DNA of 64,000 nucleotides from Kitasatospora acidiphila (GTDB taxonomy: Bacteria > Actinomycetota > Actinomycetes > Streptomycetales > Streptomycetaceae): assembly GCF_006636205.1 (NCBI RefSeq), contig NZ_VIGB01000003.1, forward strand, positions 2,108,001-2,172,000. The letters are read 5' to 3'. The notes under the pieces are model-generated. The model ran no database searches, was not told the origin of the DNA, and saw only the letters and a list, made by a program, of their open reading frames with translations. Each line of letters opens with the position of its first letter. The stretch's first letter is position 1. The translations under genes were made by a program, and so were the position numbers. Shown in pieces: positions 15,842-24,002 of this stretch.

Positions 15842-16720
15842 TCAGCTTGTGACAGGGGGCTGGACAGGTTGCCGGGGCGGTGCCGTTGCCGCCAAGCCGG
15901 CAAAACCCCAGGAGATCCCGAAAGCGAAGACGGACACGACCTCGCCGAGGTAGAGGGGCGTAACCTGACCGATATTTGCCTTGAGGAGGCCCCCGAAGAG
16001 CGCCCAGGCGCCGGCTGCCACGATGAGGAGGGCACACGCGAGATGCAGCCACAATAGCCCTGGCCTGTAGATTGGCACTTTGCCCGGATCGCCCTGCCCG
16101 TCTTCAATCAGCTCACTGATCGCGAAGAGGGCGCTCATAATCGCGAGACAGAGGATGAAGATGATGGCGGATAGAGCATGAACTTTCGCGACGGGATGTT
16201 CATGGAAAATCTGTTCCAGGGCAGAGCATCCAAGAGGCCGTGGACTGCTCCCACAGGGCCGAGGGTCATCCAGGAATTGCTTGTGGCTACGGTTTGTCGG
16301 AAAAATGACGACCATGAGCAGAGCAATGCCGCCGACTAGGCTGACCCAGAAGTCCAGTACTTTGGGTTCACCGGACATGTACGTGACGAGCATGAATCCG
16401 ATGATGCAGAGAGCCCCCACAAACATGTCCTGCACTGATGAATGATAGTACGCGCTGATGGAGCCCTCAAGCCCGATTCTTCCGTCAGTGGCCAACTCGC
16501 CGAAAATAAAGGCAAGCGGCAGCAGGACGCCAATGGCGCCGACGCTAAGGCGAATGTTGCGATAGGAGCACGTGTACGCGGCATCCCTGTCGACGGGGTT
16601 TTTGCTGTGCATGTCCAGCTTCATCAGATCCTGGATGAACTTTCTCACCCGGGCTCGGATGAATCGACTGCCTTCCCGGCTGTCGGAATCCGGCGTATTC
16701 GGTGTGGCGTTGCTACTCAC
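15842..16720 (-). CDS. Multi-pass membrane protein of unknown function
   Basis: 292 residues. After a charged N-terminus (about 55 residues, including RFIRARVRKFIQDLMK) there are about six hydrophobic segments: LSVGAIGVLLPLAFIFGE, MFVGALCIIGFMLVTYM, FWVSLVGGIALLMVVIF, VHALSAIIFILCLAIMSAL, LLWLHLACALLIVAAGAWAL and a final VVSVFAFGISWGFAGLAA. A GSISAYYHSSVQDMFVGAL stretch with a histidine, and FPTNRSHKQF, lie in loops and are probably functional. The family is not one I can name. Codon use is clearly more AT-tolerant than in neighbours, which hints at acquisition. Confidence 0.72.
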   Translation of the reverse strand: MSSNATPNTPDSDSREGSRFIRARVRKFIQDLMKLDMHSKNPVDRDAAYTCSYRNIRLSVGAIGVLLPLAFIFGELATDGRIGLEGSISAYYHSSVQDMFVGALCIIGFMLVTYMSGEPKVLDFWVSLVGGIALLMVVIFPTNRSHKQFLDDPRPCGSSPRPLGCSALEQIFHEHPVAKVHALSAIIFILCLAIMSALFAISELIEDGQGDPGKVPIYRPGLLWLHLACALLIVAAGAWALFGGLLKANIGQVTPLYLGEVVSVFAFGISWGFAGLAATAPPRQPVQPPVTS

Positions 16721-17215
16721 GTCGTTGGTACTCCTCCGGCGAAACTGGCTGAGTGACCGCGAAGGTGACGACTCTCGCCGGTTCAGTGGTCAGGATGCGT
16801 CGAGCAGTACGTGGCTGTGCCGCCGGCATCGGCCACGATGGTGAGGCAGATGGCGCAGTTCGGCGCGATGCCACGCCAGAACCCGCTCGAGCAGGCGAGC
16901 GGCAGCCCAGCCCCCGCGCTCAGGATGCCGACCGCTGCGATCAGTCAGGTACTTGTCCGATCCACCGGGCCATGGTGACGCGGACAGCGGGCCGCTCGCC
17001 GGAGCTCCGCGCCGAGTCGACGGAACGTCAACCCGTACGGGCGCACCCGGCCGCCACCGTGCGGTGGCGAGGGGTGCTCGGGATGGTGACTGCCGGCACG
17101 AGGCCACACAGTGGCCAACCGTGCAGCGTGCTGCCGTGGACGTACTGCCACGCGTCATCGCTGTCCGCACCACCGCCGTCGAGTTCACCGAAGTCCGGCT
17201 CGCTAGGATCGGGTC
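16721..17215. other. 495-bp intergenic region without a supported gene
   Basis: Open frames exist on both strands but none has a convincing start or family signature. The region separates the membrane protein from sigJ; TAGGAT at 17204-17209, six bases before the sigJ ATG, may be a -10 element for a leaderless transcript. Confidence 0.4.
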
Positions 17216-18159
17216 ATGCCCTTGACGATGGCCGACGTGGAGCGGTTCGAGGCTTTTCGGCCCCGGCTGGACGCCATTGCCTACCGGCTCCTCGGCTCCT
17301 CGAGCGAGGCCGAGGACGCGGTACAGGAGACGTTCCTGCGCTGGCAGGCCGCCGATGTCGAGCGCGTCGTGGTTCCCGAGGCCTGGTTGACGAAGGTCCT
17401 CACCAACCTGTGCCTCAATCAGCTGAGTTCGGCCCGTGCGCGGCGCGAGACCTATGTCGGCCAGTGGCTTCCCGAGCCGCTGCTCGCCGGGGACCCGATG
17501 CTGGGACCGGCCGACACCGCCGAGCAGCGCGAATCGGTCTCGTACGCGATCCTCACGCTGATGGAGCGGCTCTCCCCAACGAGCGGGCGGTGTACGTGCT
17601 GCGGGAGGCGTTCGACTACCCGCACCGGGAGATCGCCGAGATCCTGGACACCAGCGAGGCCGCCAGCCAGCAGATCTTCCACCGTGCCAAGAAGCACATC
17701 GCGGACGGCAAGGCCCGCAGCGAGATCGATGAAGCTGCTGCCCGGCGGATCGTCGAGGAGTTCCTCGCGGCCGCCACGAGTGGCCGGACCGAGCCGCTCG
17801 TGCGGCTGCTCGCCGAGGACGCCATCGCGGTCGGCGACGGCGGCGGGAAGATCCCGGCGCGGGCCAGGGTGGTCGAGGGCACCCTCGCGGTCGCGAAGTT
17901 CATGCGGGGCCTGTTCAAGCCCGGCACGGCCAAGCGCGCCATCGTCGGTGGCTCGGCCGACGTGTACGTCACGAGTGCCAACGGCGGCCCGGCCGTCGTG
18001 GCGGTCGTCGATGGCCAGGTCGTCGGCGTCATGTGCCTGGAGATCACCGCCGAGGGCATCACCGCGTTCCGCAACCAGGTCAATCCCGACAAGCTCGCTC
18101 GCGCGACCGGGCGTTGGGCGGCCTCCGATCACGGGGAACCCCTGCTCAGCGCCTTCTAG
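17216..18159 (+). CDS. sigJ: ECF sigma factor of the SigJ/ECF41 type with SnoaL-like C-terminal domain (apparent frameshift)
   Basis: Sigma region 2 is clear (FRPRLDAIAYRLLGSSSEAEDAVQ, then RWQAADVERVVVPEAWLTK, TNLCLNQL). The frame breaks at the C run 17574-17577: with one extra C the sequence continues as LSPNERAVYVLREAFDYPH, EIAEILDTSEAASQQIFHRA (region 4 helix-turn-helix) and a SnoaL_2-like domain with VDGQVVGVM, giving about 314 residues. ECF41 proteins carry this C-terminal domain as an intramolecular regulator instead of a separate anti-sigma factor, and normally lie beside an oxidoreductase, epimerase or carboxymuconolactone decarboxylase gene. Here the neighbour 100 bp downstream is a flavoprotein oxidoreductase. 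The break is probably a sequencing error. Confidence 0.82.
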
Positions 18160-18161
18160 CC

Positions 18162-18183
18162 CGATGTGACGTGCTTCACATCG
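18162..18183. promoter_or_regulatory. CRP-like palindrome between sigJ and the oxidoreductase gene
   Basis: CGATGTGA and TCACATCG form a perfect 8-bp inverted repeat with a 6-bp spacer. Its core TGTGA-N6-TCACA equals the classical CRP half-site arrangement. It starts two bases after the sigJ stop and lies about 80 bp upstream of the oxidoreductase ATG, where an activator would bind. Streptomyces Crp prefers a related GTG-N6-GNCAC site, so recognition by Crp is plausible but unproved. Confidence 0.5.
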
Positions 18184-18259
18184 CACTCCTGTCAGGAAAC
18201 GGCGGGCCGCCCGGTTCAAGTGCCGAACCCGCGAAACCGCGCGAGACAGGAGAAGCGAC

Positions 18260-19477
18260 ATGCAGCACCGGATCATCGTTCTGGGAGCCGGATACACCGG
18301 AGCCATCGCCGCCGGGCGGCTCGCCAGGCGGCTGCACCGCGAGGACGTCGCCATCACCCTCGTCAACGCCGAGCCCGACTTCGTCGAGCGCGTCCGGCTG
18401 CACCAGCTGGCGGTCGGTCAGGACCTCAAGCCCCGGCCGTTCAGCGAGATGCTCGCGGGCACCGGGGTCGAGCTGAAGCTCGCGAAGGTCACCGGCATCG
18501 ACGTCGAGCGCAGGACCGTCGCCGTCACGAACGTGACGACCACCGAGGAGCTCGAGGAGCTCGAGGAGGAGCTGGCGTACGACACCCTCGTGTACGCCCT
18601 CGGCAGCGGCTGGACCGACCAGGGCGTCCCCGGCACCGCCGAGCACGCCCACGAGATCGCCGGCCGCCCCGGAGCACTGCGCCTGCGCGAACGCCTGGCC
18701 CGCCTGGACGCCGGGCAGCCCGTCCTCGTCGTCGGCGGCGGGCTCACCGGCCTGGAGGCGGCCGCCGAGATCGCCGAGGCCCGCCCGGACCTCGACGTCG
18801 CCCTCGCCACCCACGGCGGCCTCGGCGCCCGGCTCTCGCCCAAGGGCCGCCGGCACCTGCGGAAGGTCTTCGACAAGCTCGGCATCACGGTGCACGAGCA
18901 GGTCGCCGTCACCGGCGTCGAGGCCGACCGCGTGGCCACCGCCGACGGCACGGCCATCCCGGCAGCGGTCACGGTGTGGACCGCGGGCTTCGCGGTCCAC
19001 CCGATGGCGAAGGCCACCACCCTGGAGGTCACCGGCACAGGCCAGATAGTGGTCGACGGGACCATGCGCTCACTCTCGCACCCGGACGTGTACGCGATCG
19101 GCGACGCGGCCATGGTGACGGGCCCCGGCGGCAAGCCGCTGCGCATGTCGTGCGCCTCGGGCATCCCCACGGCCTGGCTGGCCGCGGACGGCATCGCGGC
19201 GCGCCTGACGGGCGGGAAGCTCCCGAAGGTGCCGATCCGCTACTTCAACCAGTGCATCTCACTGGGCCGCGGCGAAGGCCTGATCCAGTACGTCACCGCC
19301 GACGACCGCGCGGTCCGGGCGGCCCTGACCGGACGGATCGCCGCCGGCTACAAGGAACTGGTCTGCAAGGGCGCGGCCTGGAGCGTCGCCAACCCGACTC
19401 TCGGGATGCCGTCCCGGCGCCGCCGCGTCGTGCAGCGGCAGACCCGCACGGGCTCGACCGTGCAGGCGACGGCCTGA
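18260..19477 (+). CDS. NAD(P)/FAD-dependent oxidoreductase (type II NADH dehydrogenase-like)
   Basis: 405 residues with GGAGAAG ahead of the ATG. Two Rossmann folds: HRIIVLGAGYTGAIAAGRLA at the N-terminus for FAD, and VLVVGGGLTGLEAAAEIAE near residue 160 for NAD(P)H; the second FAD motif HPDVYAIGDAAMV is near residue 275. There is no redox-active CxxC, so it is not a thioredoxin-reductase-like disulfide enzyme; NDH-2 or ferredoxin-reductase-like electron transfer is expected. It is the presumptive target gene of the adjacent SigJ. A TGTCAGGAAAC sequence about 70 bp upstream resembles an ECF41-type -35 box. Confidence 0.88.
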   Translation: MQHRIIVLGAGYTGAIAAGRLARRLHREDVAITLVNAEPDFVERVRLHQLAVGQDLKPRPFSEMLAGTGVELKLAKVTGIDVERRTVAVTNVTTTEELEELEEELAYDTLVYALGSGWTDQGVPGTAEHAHEIAGRPGALRLRERLARLDAGQPVLVVGGGLTGLEAAAEIAEARPDLDVALATHGGLGARLSPKGRRHLRKVFDKLGITVHEQVAVTGVEADRVATADGTAIPAAVTVWTAGFAVHPMAKATTLEVTGTGQIVVDGTMRSLSHPDVYAIGDAAMVTGPGGKPLRMSCASGIPTAWLAADGIAARLTGGKLPKVPIRYFNQCISLGRGEGLIQYVTADDRAVRAALTGRIAAGYKELVCKGAAWSVANPTLGMPSRRRRVVQRQTRTGSTVQATA

Positions 19478-19902
19478 GCTCGTCGCACAACCGGTTGCGG
19501 CGATCCCGGAGCGGTGGGCTCGCGTCACTCGATCCGCCGGACCGGGCCTGGCGAACTCCGCGAGTCCGACAGTGACCACAGCGGCACAGCGACGTTGTGG
19601 CGCCTGCCTAACGTCGTCCCTGAACCGAGGGGGAGAGATGGACAGACGCCGACTCGCCGTCGACAGCAGCGGCGCGACCGGCAGCGGGTACGGACCGCGG
19701 GTCCTGGAGCTCACCCGTCCGGCGGATTGCGAGACGCACTCGGTCGCGTCTTCCGCCGGGTAGCGACCCGCAGCTGCGAAACCGACCTGTCCGCGTCGGC
19801 GGCGGACCAGACGGCGGACCGTACGGCGGGCCATGACGGTGCGTCACCTCCGCGCCTTACGCGGGGGCGGCCCGTACGGCATCCCAGAAGATCGCGGCCT
19901 CG
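19478..19902. other. 425-bp region without a confident gene
   Basis: A possible 41-codon frame starts at ATG 19638 after GGGGGAGAG, but it ends in low-information sequence and has no relative that I recognise. The region precedes the truncated WYL gene and may contain the decayed remains of its N-terminal helix-turn-helix part. Confidence 0.3.
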
Positions 19903-20292
19903 ATGACCGGTCCCGCCTCGCAGGCGGCCCAGGAACTCGCCGCACGGATCGTCGCGCTGCCGGCTCGGACCGCCGAGTCGGTCCGAGCCGCAGTGGAGCA
20001 GGCCCTCACCGACGGCACGGCGCTGCGCCTGTCCTACGCCGACGCGCAAGGCCGGGAGAGCGACCGCCTGGTGGAACCGGCCGGGCTGCTCACCGCCGAC
20101 GGCAAGTGGTACCTCATCGCCTGGTGCCGCACCCGGCGGGCCGGCCGGGGCTTCCGGCTGGACCGCATCACCGCGGCGACTCCGACCGGCGAGCAGGCGC
20201 AGGCCCATGACCTGGCCGGCCTGCTGCTCGGCTCGGCCGCCGCCGGCGCGGTGCGGCCCAGCGCGCTGGCTTCCCTCACGGCGCGCTCTTGA
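19903..20292 (+). pseudogene. WYL-domain regulator fragment (N-terminal HTH missing)
   Basis: 129 residues that correspond only to the C-terminal part of YafY-type regulators. The WYL core is present: SYADAQGRESDRLVEPAGLL, GKWYLIAWCRTRRAGRGFRL (the W-Y-L motif, here WYLIAWC, and the RGFRLDRI arm). A full-length family member has an N-terminal DeoR-like helix-turn-helix and is about 230-320 residues; none is encoded upstream in any frame. WYL domains sense nucleic acids or ligands. It could be an expressed stand-alone WYL protein, but truncation is the simpler reading. Confidence 0.65.
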
Positions 20293-20309
20293 GCACTCGA
20301 ATAATTGAG

Positions 20310-20338
20310 TTGGCCGGGAAGCCGATGGTTGCTAACGT
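20310..20338 (+). promoter_or_regulatory. Candidate vegetative promoter of the leader-peptide operon
   Basis: TTGGCC (20310-20315) and TAACGT (20333-20338) are separated by 17 bp, the ideal spacing for a principal-sigma promoter. Transcription would start near 20345, giving an untranslated leader of about 140 nt that contains the 17-codon open frame at 20376. Confidence 0.55.
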
Positions 20339-20375
20339 ACTGAGCACCGTGGCAGGACGCTAGGAGGTGAGACCC

Positions 20376-20429
20376 GTGAACGCTGTATCGAGGCGGGTGC
20401 TCCCTCCTTTCTTCACGGTGTGCGACTGA
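20376..20429 (+). CDS. 17-residue leader peptide upstream of the acetyltransferase gene
   Basis: GTG start preceded by AGGAGGTGAG, a near-perfect anti-Shine-Dalgarno complement, at a 5-nt spacing. The encoded peptide is MNAVSRRVLPPFFTVCD and stops at TGA 20427-20429. Such a strong ribosome site on a 17-codon frame, in the 5-prime leader of a resistance-type GNAT gene, points to a regulatory peptide. Just downstream, GTCGTC (20437-20442) and CTCT (20451-20454) can pair with AGAG plus GACGAC (20472-20481), masking the GNAT Shine-Dalgarno. The Pro-Pro-Phe-Phe segment could promote stalling. Confidence 0.65.
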   Translation: MNAVSRRVLPPFFTVCD

Positions 20430-20436
20430 CCTAGGT

Positions 20437-20481
20437 GTCGTCGGGAGCGCCTCTGCAACCAGGCACTCCTGAGAGGACGAC
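20437..20481 (+). promoter_or_regulatory. Candidate translational attenuator hairpin masking the GNAT ribosome site
   Basis: The left arm GTCGTC (20437-20442) with CTCT (20451-20454) is complementary to AGAG (20472-20475) and GACGAC (20476-20481). The right arm contains the GAGAGGA ribosome-binding site of the acetyltransferase gene, whose ATG is at 20486. A ribosome stalled at the end of the leader frame would cover or melt the left arm and free the site, as in macrolide-type attenuation. Pairing was found by eye; no energy was computed. Confidence 0.5.
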
Positions 20482-20485
20482 AGCC

Positions 20486-21268
20486 ATGAACTCTGTGATG
20501 ATCACCCGGGTCGGCGAGACCCAGTGGCAGGCCGTGACCCGCAATCTGATCGTCGGCCACGGCGATGTCTCGCAGCGGCCCGACGGGCGGCTCTTCGTCA
20601 GCATCGACGTGTGGCAGGACGAGGTCTTCGACCAGCTCGCCGCCGCCATGCTGGCGGACCTGACGGACCCCCTCCACACCCTGGTCGGCGAGGCCGACCT
20701 TGACCTCAAGTCCCGCTGGGAGCAGGCCGGTTTCACCGCCGCACGGCGCGAGCGGGAGTACGTTCTGCCGACCGACCCGAGCGAGACCGTGGTCGACGCG
20801 GTGCGGCCGGCGGCGGGTGTGACCTCGCCGGCGGGTGTGACGGTCCTGCCCGCCGGAGAGGCGGACGAAGGCCTGCTGCGTGCCCTGGACCGCGCGATTC
20901 GCGAGGAGGTCGAGGCCACCGTCGGCTGGCAGACCATGCCGGCCGAGGTGCTGCCCCGCCCGGCCGGGGCGATGGTGCTGGATCCGTCGAAGTACACGGT
21001 GGCGGTGCGGAACGGCCGGTACGTGGGGCTGGTCCGCGTGGTGCCGGTCCGCCGCCGCGCGCGGATCGGCCTGATCGCGGTGCGGGCCGACCAGCACCGC
21101 CAGGGCGTCGGGCGGGCGCTGCTGGCCCACGCGCTGGGCTCGCTGCACCGTGCCGGGATCGACTCCGCCTGGGCCGAGGTGGACGAGTCCAACACCGCCG
21201 CGATCGCGCTGTTCGAGGGCCTCGGCGCCCGTCGGGCCGGCAGCACCATCGAACTGGTGCGTCGCTGA
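20486..21268 (+). CDS. GNAT-family N-acetyltransferase under leader-peptide control
   Basis: 260 residues from ATG 20486, preceded by GAGAGGA. The C-terminal third is a canonical GNAT domain: [38 protein letters not shown] (acetyl-CoA motif QxxGxG/A), and [24 protein letters not shown]. The N-terminal half ([35 protein letters not shown]) suggests a double-GNAT protein with a degenerate first domain. Such enzymes acetylate small molecules, including antibiotics. The leader peptide and hairpin upstream imply induction by a translation-affecting signal, so a drug-inactivating role deserves testing. Confidence 0.82.
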   Translation: MNSVMITRVGETQWQAVTRNLIVGHGDVSQRPDGRLFVSIDVWQDEVFDQLAAAMLADLTDPLHTLVGEADLDLKSRWEQAGFTAARREREYVLPTDPSETVVDAVRPAAGVTSPAGVTVLPAGEADEGLLRALDRAIREEVEATVGWQTMPAEVLPRPAGAMVLDPSKYTVAVRNGRYVGLVRVVPVRRRARIGLIAVRADQHRQGVGRALLAHALGSLHRAGIDSAWAEVDESNTAAIALFEGLGARRAGSTIELVRR

Positions 21269-21347
21269 CGCCACGCCGGCTCACCGTTCCGACCTCAACT
21301 CACCCACTACTCACCCGATAGCTCAGCGATTCGAGAGACGAGAGACT

Positions 21348-21572
21348 TTGCCAAGAACATCGAAGGGCCTGGAGATCGAGGGCAGCGTGGTCGAATGCCT
21401 GCGCAACGCCACTTTCAAGGTGGAGCTCCAGAACGGGCACCAGGTGCTCGCACACATCAGCGGGAAGATCCGCAAGAACTACATCAAGATCCTGCCGTTC
21501 GACCGGGTGCTCGTGGAGCTCAGCCCGTATGACCTGACCCGCGGCCGGATCCTGTACCGCTACCGGAACTGA
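21348..21572 (+). CDS. infA: Translation initiation factor IF-1, divergent second copy, TTG start
   Basis: 74 residues. The TTG at 21348 is used because the family alignment begins there ([17 protein letters not shown] corresponds to AKKQGAIEIEGTVVESL) and a purine-rich GAGACGAGAG precedes it. The OB-fold motifs are intact: [39 protein letters not shown] and [15 protein letters not shown]-1 binds the 30S A site. It differs from the housekeeping protein in several positions (C in [14 protein letters not shown]) and lacks the ribosomal-protein operon context, so this is an accessory paralogue. It lies 79 bp after the GNAT gene. Confidence 0.9.
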   Translation: MPRTSKGLEIEGSVVECLRNATFKVELQNGHQVLAHISGKIRKNYIKILPFDRVLVELSPYDLTRGRILYRYRN

Positions 21573-21580
21573 CCAGCGGC

Positions 21581-21612
21581 AAGCGTGCGCCCGGCCGCCC
21601 GGGCGCACGCTT
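21581..21612 (+). terminator. Intrinsic-type terminator after the IF-1 gene
   Basis: A perfect 14-bp stem, AAGCGTGCGCCCGG (21581-21594) with its complement (21599-21612), around a 4-nt loop, begins 9 bp after the IF-1 stop. No long T run follows, as usual in Streptomyces. Confidence 0.75.
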
Positions 21613-21768
21613 CCCCGGTCAACAGGCGCCGAGTTGATCTCATATCAGGTCAACTGACCCGAAGGGACCGCCGAGCCGACCCCGCTGCCGGTGCATGAAA
21701 CCGGCGAACCGAGGAATGATCACCCAGGCGAGTCTGCCGTGGGCATGACGATCACTTGGGAGCGCGGA

Positions 21769-22179
21769 ATGACGACGGTGGCGGAGTTCCTGGCCCTGTC
21801 CTCCGCTCTGACCGGCTTCAGCCCGGCGGAGCTGCGCGGGACGGGCATGGTCGGCGCCTACCAGGCGCTGGTGGTCCAGCAGGCGGGCGCGGAGCCCCTC
21901 GACCGGCTCACGGCCACCGTGGCCAGAGGCGGCATCGGCCCGTCGGCGTTCGGTGACGGGCCGGAACGGGAACTGGCGCAGGCGATAGCCCAGTTGTGGT
22001 ACCTCGGCACCTGGCCGGGGCTCGGCGGCAGCACGGCCCCGGAGCGGGACCCGGCGTTCGTGGTCTCCGCGCGCGCCTACGCCGAGGGCCTGGTCTGGCG
22101 GACGTTCGGCGGGCACGCCCCGAGCACCGCCGCACCGGGGCACGGCAGTTGGTCGCACCCGCCGGCGGACCCGGCGTGA
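21769..22179 (+). CDS. Small subunit of an FAD-linked sugar/alcohol dehydrogenase (sorbitol-dehydrogenase family/DUF5987-like)
   Basis: 136 residues from ATG 21769, with GGGAG six bases upstream; longer in-frame starts lack a ribosome site. The sequence (VAEFLALSSALTGFSPAEL, LWYLGTWPGLGG, VVSARAYAEGLVWRTFGGH) matches the small, cofactor-free subunit of membrane-type fructose, gluconate and sorbitol dehydrogenases. In proteobacteria this subunit is exported by the Tat pathway; here there is no twin-arginine signal, so a cytoplasmic complex is implied. The stop overlaps the GTG of the GMC gene, as expected for a stoichiometric partner. Confidence 0.72.
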   Translation: MTTVAEFLALSSALTGFSPAELRGTGMVGAYQALVVQQAGAEPLDRLTATVARGGIGPSAFGDGPERELAQAIAQLWYLGTWPGLGGSTAPERDPAFVVSARAYAEGLVWRTFGGHAPSTAAPGHGSWSHPPADPA

Positions 22180-24002
22180 CCGCGCCCGGGGGCCGCCGCT
22201 GGGACGTGATCGTGGTCGGCGCCGGTTTCGCCGGCAGCCTGGTCGCCAAGGTGCTCGGCGACCGCGGCTGGCGCGTCCTGGTGCTGGAGGCCGGAGCGGG
22301 CGCGACGGATGCCGGGCCCGACCGCGCCCTGGAGGCGTACCGGACGGCGCTGGTCAAGTCGCCGAACTCGCCCTACCCGACCAGCCCTTCCGCACCCTCG
22401 CCGGACGTCCCCGACCTCACCGGCCGCCCGGACGGCGGTTACCGGGCGCACGGGTACCTGGTGCAGCGCGGCCCGCTGCCGTACGCCAGCGGCTACCTGC
22501 GGGCCAACGGCGGTACGGGGCTTGCCTGGACGGGCCTGGCGCCGCGCATGCACCCCGAGGACTTCCGGGCGGGCGACTTCGGGCACGGGCGCAACTGGCC
22601 GATCGGGTACCAGGATCTGGAGCCGTACTACCGAGCGGCCGAGCACGAGCTCGGAGTCGCCGCCGACGCCGACGAGCAGCGCGAGGCCGTCGGCCTGCCG
22701 TTCCCGGACGGCTACCGGTTCCCGATGCGGGCGATCCCGCGCAGCCATCTCGACCACGTCATGGCCGAGGCGCTGGACGGCCGGTCCGTGCGCGACCGCG
22801 AGGCGCGGGTGCGGCTCCGGGTCACCACAACGCCCCATGCCCGCAACGGCGTTCCCGATCCCGGGCACGACGGCGGCGCCGGCTACCGGCCCGACGGCGG
22901 CCGGTGCGTCGGGCACGCCAGTTGCGTGCCCATCTGCCCGTCGGGCGCGAAGTACACCCCGCTGCGGACCCAGGCCCGCTGGGCACCGTCCGTCGCCCTG
23001 GTCACCGACGCGGTCGTCACCCGGGTCCGGATCGCCGCCAACGGCCGTGCCGGCGGCGTCGATTACCTGGCGCACGACGGCCGCACGCACACCGTCGAAG
23101 CCGAGCTGGTGGTGCTGGCCGCGCACGCCATCGAGAACGCCAAGCTCCTGCTGCTCTCCGATGCGGCGAACCGCAGCGACCAGGTCGGCCGCAACCTCAT
23201 GGACCATCCCGTGCTGCTCACCTGGGGTCTGATGAAGCATCAGATCGGGCCGTACCGGGGGCCGGGGTCGACCTCCGGGCTGGAGGGCTTCCGCTTCGGG
23301 CCCGCCCGGGCCCGGCGGGCGCCGTTCCGCGTCGAAATCGGCAACTGGGGCTGGACTTGGGCGCTCGGCCCGCCCGATCTGCGAGTCGCCGAACTGCTGC
23401 GCACCGGCGGCCCGGACGGCCGCGGCCTGTTCGGCGCCGAGCTGCGCCGCACGCTCGGCGACCGGGTGGGACGGGAGTTCGCGTTCCAGTTCGAGATGGA
23501 GCAGGACGCCGACCCCGCCAACCGGGTCACCCTCGACCCCCGCCACCGCGACCGGCTCGGCCTGCCCCGCCCGGTCGTCCACTACGACCTGTCCGACTGG
23601 GTCAAGCGCGGGATCGCCGCCGCCAAGGGCGTCTCGGACCAGCTGATGGGCCTGCTCGGCGCCGAGGACCGCACCCGCTTCGAGCCGGGTCCCGCCTGGC
23701 CCGGCTACTTCGAGCACGAGGGCCGGCCGTACGCCTACCGGGCGGCCGGCCACGGTGCCGGCACCCACATCATGGGCGACTCCCCCGCCACCTCCGTCGT
23801 CGACCAGTGGCAGCGCTGCTGGGACCACTCGAACCTCTATGCGGTCGGCTGCGGTTCGATGCCCACGGTCGCCACCTCCAACCCCTCGCTCACCATGGCG
23901 GCCCTCGCCCTGCGCAGCGCCGACCGCATGCACCAGGACCTGCTCGCCCGCCACCGGCCGATCCGCCTCAAGCGCGCCTTCGAAGGAGCCGACCTCCCGT
24001 GA
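22176..24002 (+). CDS. GMC-family FAD oxidoreductase, catalytic subunit
   Basis: 608 residues from GTG 22176 (overlap with previous stop). N-terminal FAD-binding WDVIVVGAGFAGSLVAKVLG; a cysteine cluster GRCVGHASCVPICPSGAKYTP around residue 245; later RNLMDHPVLLTWG and C-terminal GAGTHIMGDSPATSVVDQW, LYAVGCGSMPTVATSNPSL with the GMC histidine and asparagine pair. The cysteine segment is characteristic of gluconate 2-dehydrogenase-like flavoproteins, which oxidise sugar acids and pass electrons to a heme subunit; no cytochrome gene is present. Substrate unknown. Translation is coupled on both sides. Confidence 0.86.
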   Translation: MTAPGGRRWDVIVVGAGFAGSLVAKVLGDRGWRVLVLEAGAGATDAGPDRALEAYRTALVKSPNSPYPTSPSAPSPDVPDLTGRPDGGYRAHGYLVQRGPLPYASGYLRANGGTGLAWTGLAPRMHPEDFRAGDFGHGRNWPIGYQDLEPYYRAAEHELGVAADADEQREAVGLPFPDGYRFPMRAIPRSHLDHVMAEALDGRSVRDREARVRLRVTTTPHARNGVPDPGHDGGAGYRPDGGRCVGHASCVPICPSGAKYTPLRTQARWAPSVALVTDAVVTRVRIAANGRAGGVDYLAHDGRTHTVEAELVVLAAHAIENAKLLLLSDAANRSDQVGRNLMDHPVLLTWGLMKHQIGPYRGPGSTSGLEGFRFGPARARRAPFRVEIGNWGWTWALGPPDLRVAELLRTGGPDGRGLFGAELRRTLGDRVGREFAFQFEMEQDADPANRVTLDPRHRDRLGLPRPVVHYDLSDWVKRGIAAAKGVSDQLMGLLGAEDRTRFEPGPAWPGYFEHEGRPYAYRAAGHGAGTHIMGDSPATSVVDQWQRCWDHSNLYAVGCGSMPTVATSNPSLTMAALALRSADRMHQDLLARHRPIRLKRAFEGADLP

